Assembly (NCBI RefSeq): GCF_015354405.1
Contig: NZ_JADKYP010000044.1
Span: forward strand, 1-63,351
Length of the DNA: 63,351 nt
Direction: 5' to 3'
Origin: Nocardia sp. BSTN01
GTDB lineage: Bacteria; Actinomycetota; Actinomycetes; Mycobacteriales; Mycobacteriaceae
The notes beneath the pieces are model-generated. The model was not told where the DNA came from, made no database searches, and saw nothing but the letters and a program-made list of their open reading frames with translations. Both the position numbers and the translations under genes were made by a program. Positions 61,345 through 63,351 of the stretch are shown here, one piece after another (the first letter of the stretch is position 1; each line of letters starts with the position of its first letter).

Positions 61345-61578
61345 TCAGCAGCTCTCGTCGTCGCCGAGTAGCACCTCGTAGATGCGATTGCGCGCGTCCG
61401 CGATCGCGTTCACGGTGTCACGCAATTGCCCTGCCATGGCGGCATAACCGGTGCCCGCGGCCGTGCGGTCGAGTTCGGATTCCAGCCGGAGCCGCAACTT
61501 CTCGAGCGCGGCGATCCGTTCCCGTTCCACGCCGGCGTCGATAACGGTCGGCGCGGGTGGGCGATCCTGGCAAGTCAT
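61345..61578 (-). CDS. Small coiled-coil hypothetical protein
   Basis: A 77-residue protein. A short N-terminal Pro-rich piece is followed by a long helix with coiled-coil periodicity (RERIAALEKLRLRLESELDRTAAG and MAGQLRDTVNAIADARNRIYEVL). No known family could be assigned; the length resembles small phage-type proteins. ATG 61578. Confidence 0.5.
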   Translation of the reverse strand: MTCQDRPPAPTVIDAGVERERIAALEKLRLRLESELDRTAAGTGYAAMAGQLRDTVNAIADARNRIYEVLLGDDESC

Positions 61579-61633
61579 GGTGTTCGCGGTGTCCTCCGAT
61601 CACTCGTGTATGCGGTGGTGTAACGAAAGGTGT

Positions 61634-63154
61634 TCAGCGCCGGTAACTTTCACCGGACAGGAGACAGTCCTCCGGCGTGCCCTCCGCGAGCCGGCGATGC
61701 ATCAGGGCGTGATCCCCGATCGGATAGGCCGGGTCGAGCGTCGAAACAGGCCACGCCACAACGGATGTGGAAACCGGGCCCGGGCCGACCGTCGGCGTCT
61801 CGGTATCCCGATGCGGGAACAGGTAGCGAGCCACCTCGTCGACCGTGGTGTGCACGTCGCCGGTCGGACTCGTCCACCGCACCCGGTCCGCATCGAGCCG
61901 GCGCACCTCCCACCGAGTCCTGTGCTGCACAGTGAGCAGCGCCAAGCGGGAATGGTGGGGACACAACACAATCGACTGTCCACCCGGCGAGCTCGAGTGA
62001 GACGCCCGTGCGGCCGCATGACGATCGCCGTGCGGGTCCCAGGCTTCCAGGCTCGGGGGCTGTGATGCGACCACGCCATGCCGTCTCGAGCCGCGGACGG
62101 CATCGCCGGACCGATCCACATCGGTAGTGCCCGGGCTCCCCTCCGGCACGGGCACATCGGTTGTCGCCGCGGGCATTACGCAGCCCGGGAAGGCGCACGG
62201 TCGGTCGATCCGGACGGTGGACTCGGCGATGGAGACCGATTCGCCCCGTTCGACGATCCGCCGCGCCAGCTCCGCGTCGATCGGCCCGTAGCCGGCCAGA
62301 TAGGCGGGCTCCTCGTTGTCCCCGCTGAGGGCTTCGGCGCTGACACCGACCTGGATCAGCGGGCGGCGGTTTCCGGCTCGTCCGGCCGGGCGCGGAATAT
62401 TCGGCGCAGTCCACTCGGAATCGATTGCGGTACAGCGTTTTCCGCGTCCACACGCGCAGTCGAGCCGCTCCGCACCCTCGGCGAGGGCGACGAGTGCGTC
62501 GGCGCGGCGTTGCGGCATGGTGCGCGGGTCCTCGGGGCAGACCTCATGGGCCATATCGCGCAGCCGCGTCGCGACCGTCTGTGCTCCGGCCGCGGGCAGC
62601 AGACCCGCCACGACCGCCGCGCCGTCCTGGACCGCGGTCAGGCGGATATCGCGGCAGTCCTCGCGCTGTTCCCGCCGCCGCTGCTCGCCCGGCCCGTCGA
62701 GTCGGCTCAACCAGCGCCGCGCGGTCTGCCGTAGCCGCGCCGGTGTGGTTCGTGCGGCGGCCTCGACCAGCGGGACTTCGAGATCGGCCAGCAGATCGGT
62801 GGACAATCCGCGCGCATTGTCGACGATCACCTGAACCCGCGACAGATCGATGCGGCCGGATCCGAACGCCTCCCGGGTATGCGGCAGCGCGTCCAGTGCC
62901 AGCCCGATATCGATCAGCGCGGCCGCGACCTGTTCGGATATCTGTACCGCCATCGAGACTTCCGCCGCGGCGAACTCTCCCGCCCGCACTCCGCCCGGCC
63001 CGGGCGCGGCGTTGCCGGCGCGATGCCGCCGATACAACTCGCGCACCGCCCGCACCTCCGCCGCCTGTGCGAATGCCGCCGCCCCATGTGCCCGTCGCAG
63101 CGCATCGACCAGCCCCTCGTCGCTCATCGCCTGAAGCTCTCTGCCATCGAACAT
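61634..63154 (-). CDS. DUF222 (13E12-type) protein with degenerate HNH-like C-terminus
   Basis: A 506-residue protein. The N-terminal two thirds match DUF222 of the mycobacterial 13E12 repeat family (VAAALIDIGLALDALPHTREAFGSGRIDLSRVQVIVDNARGLSTDLL). The C-terminus carries zinc-type pieces of an HNH nuclease, CAFPGCVMPA and LCPHHSRLALL, but the normal core DH...GG stretch is replaced by an unconserved stretch rich in Ser, Gly and Arg. Nuclease activity is therefore doubtful. 13E12 proteins are multi-copy and repeat-associated. Start ATG 63154; an internal ATG 9 codons later is possible. Confidence 0.75.
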   Translation of the reverse strand: MFDGRELQAMSDEGLVDALRRAHGAAAFAQAAEVRAVRELYRRHRAGNAAPGPGGVRAGEFAAAEVSMAVQISEQVAAALIDIGLALDALPHTREAFGSGRIDLSRVQVIVDNARGLSTDLLADLEVPLVEAAARTTPARLRQTARRWLSRLDGPGEQRRREQREDCRDIRLTAVQDGAAVVAGLLPAAGAQTVATRLRDMAHEVCPEDPRTMPQRRADALVALAEGAERLDCACGRGKRCTAIDSEWTAPNIPRPAGRAGNRRPLIQVGVSAEALSGDNEEPAYLAGYGPIDAELARRIVERGESVSIAESTVRIDRPCAFPGCVMPAATTDVPVPEGSPGTTDVDRSGDAVRGSRRHGVVASQPPSLEAWDPHGDRHAAARASHSSSPGGQSIVLCPHHSRLALLTVQHRTRWEVRRLDADRVRWTSPTGDVHTTVDEVARYLFPHRDTETPTVGPGPVSTSVVAWPVSTLDPAYPIGDHALMHRRLAEGTPEDCLLSGESYRR

Positions 63155-63279
63155 GTGTTCGAGTCTATCGTTCGAACGTGTGTTCCACCACCCCTGTGTG
63201 CAGGCGATTTGGTACGCCGAGTCCAGGTGGTGTAACTTCTTTCAAGCACGCGGGGAACACCTCCGAGGTGCGAAAACCT

Positions 63280-63351
63280 GGGGCTATGGCGCAGCTGGTA
63301 GCGCACCACACTGGCAGTGTGGGGGTCAGGGGTTCGAGTCCCCTTAGCTCC
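63280..63351 (+). tRNA. tRNA-Ala (anticodon GGC), reaches window edge
   Basis: A complete cloverleaf of 72 nt: acceptor GGGGCTA/TAGCTCC with the G3-U70 alanine identity pair, D-arm GCGC/GCGC, anticodon stem CCACA/TGTGG with loop CTGGCAG (anticodon GGC), and T-arm AGGGG-TTCGAGT-CCCCT. The discriminator base and any CCA lie beyond base 63351. Confidence 0.95.

Noticed and set aside
1-63351. CRISPR arrays, rRNA, prophage or complete insertion sequences
   Set aside because: None seen: no regular direct-repeat arrays, no rRNA core sequences, no transposase or integrase motifs.

Overview
The window is a GC-rich, gene-dense chromosomal segment of a mycolic-acid-type actinomycete. Nocardia or a close relative is most likely (inference). 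Support comes from the tmRNA tag ADSHQRDYALAA, the block prfB-mscS-ftsE-ftsX-smpB-ssrA, and the acyl-CoA dehydrogenase pair beside a HisN-type phosphatase, an arrangement familiar from Mycobacterium (fadE23/fadE24/Rv3137 near Rv3100c-Rv3105c). Many genes are for fatty acyl-CoA metabolism, SDR enzymes and TetR/AraC/LuxR/XRE regulators. No rRNA, CRISPR array, intact insertion sequence or prophage was seen.

Layout. 1-5.2 kb: the edge of a PepSY membrane protein, a Met-rich membrane protein and two tandem paralogous acyl-CoA ligases. 5.3-6.5 kb: an orphan nuclease-like protein, then a scrambled interval holding a 30-residue peptide gene between two copies of a dehydrogenase tail plus terminator. 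6.5-13 kb: FadE23/FadE24 type dehydrogenases behind a double operator, HisN-type phosphatase, an SDR, and a flavin reductase divergent from an XRE regulator. 13-17 kb: prfB, mscS, a tiny membrane protein, ftsE, ftsX. 17-23.7 kb: NTF2-like protein, HD-GYP/LuxR regulator, recQ, two more tiny membrane proteins, smpB and tmRNA.

23.7-39.2 kb is accessory: an internally deleted NIPSNAP gene, DUF899 protein, GlxA regulator, dienelactone hydrolase, a 930-residue membrane-anchored periplasmic-binding-like protein, a thioesterase, a secreted hydrolase, an SDR, a serine hydrolase, mscL and several regulators. 39.4-45.4 kb holds two translationally coupled acyl-CoA ligases with a divergent GAF-LuxR regulator, a YceI protein and a second XRE regulator.

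45.5-49.7 kb is a compact nine-gene operon: an ECF sigma factor, a zinc-finger anti-sigma-like N-terminus joined to an Asp23/Gls24-like domain, further Asp23/Gls24 proteins and small membrane anchors. It looks like a cell-envelope stress module. 49.8-63.35 kb holds an FAD sugar-lactone oxidase, a TetR/MFS efflux pair, a DUF190 protein without crcB, phosphoglucomutase, another MFS protein, a reductase plus SDR divergent from TetR over a tandem 24-bp operator, a membrane-anchored DsbA-like protein, a DUF222/HNH protein and a tRNA-Ala(GGC) at the right edge.

Best candidates for something undescribed: the sigma/ZAS-Asp23 operon; the 30-residue peptide with a duplicated heptapeptide; the family of three micro-proteins sharing one C-terminal membrane motif; and the 930-residue membrane receptor-like protein. 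All functional statements come from reading motifs by eye; no database search was run.
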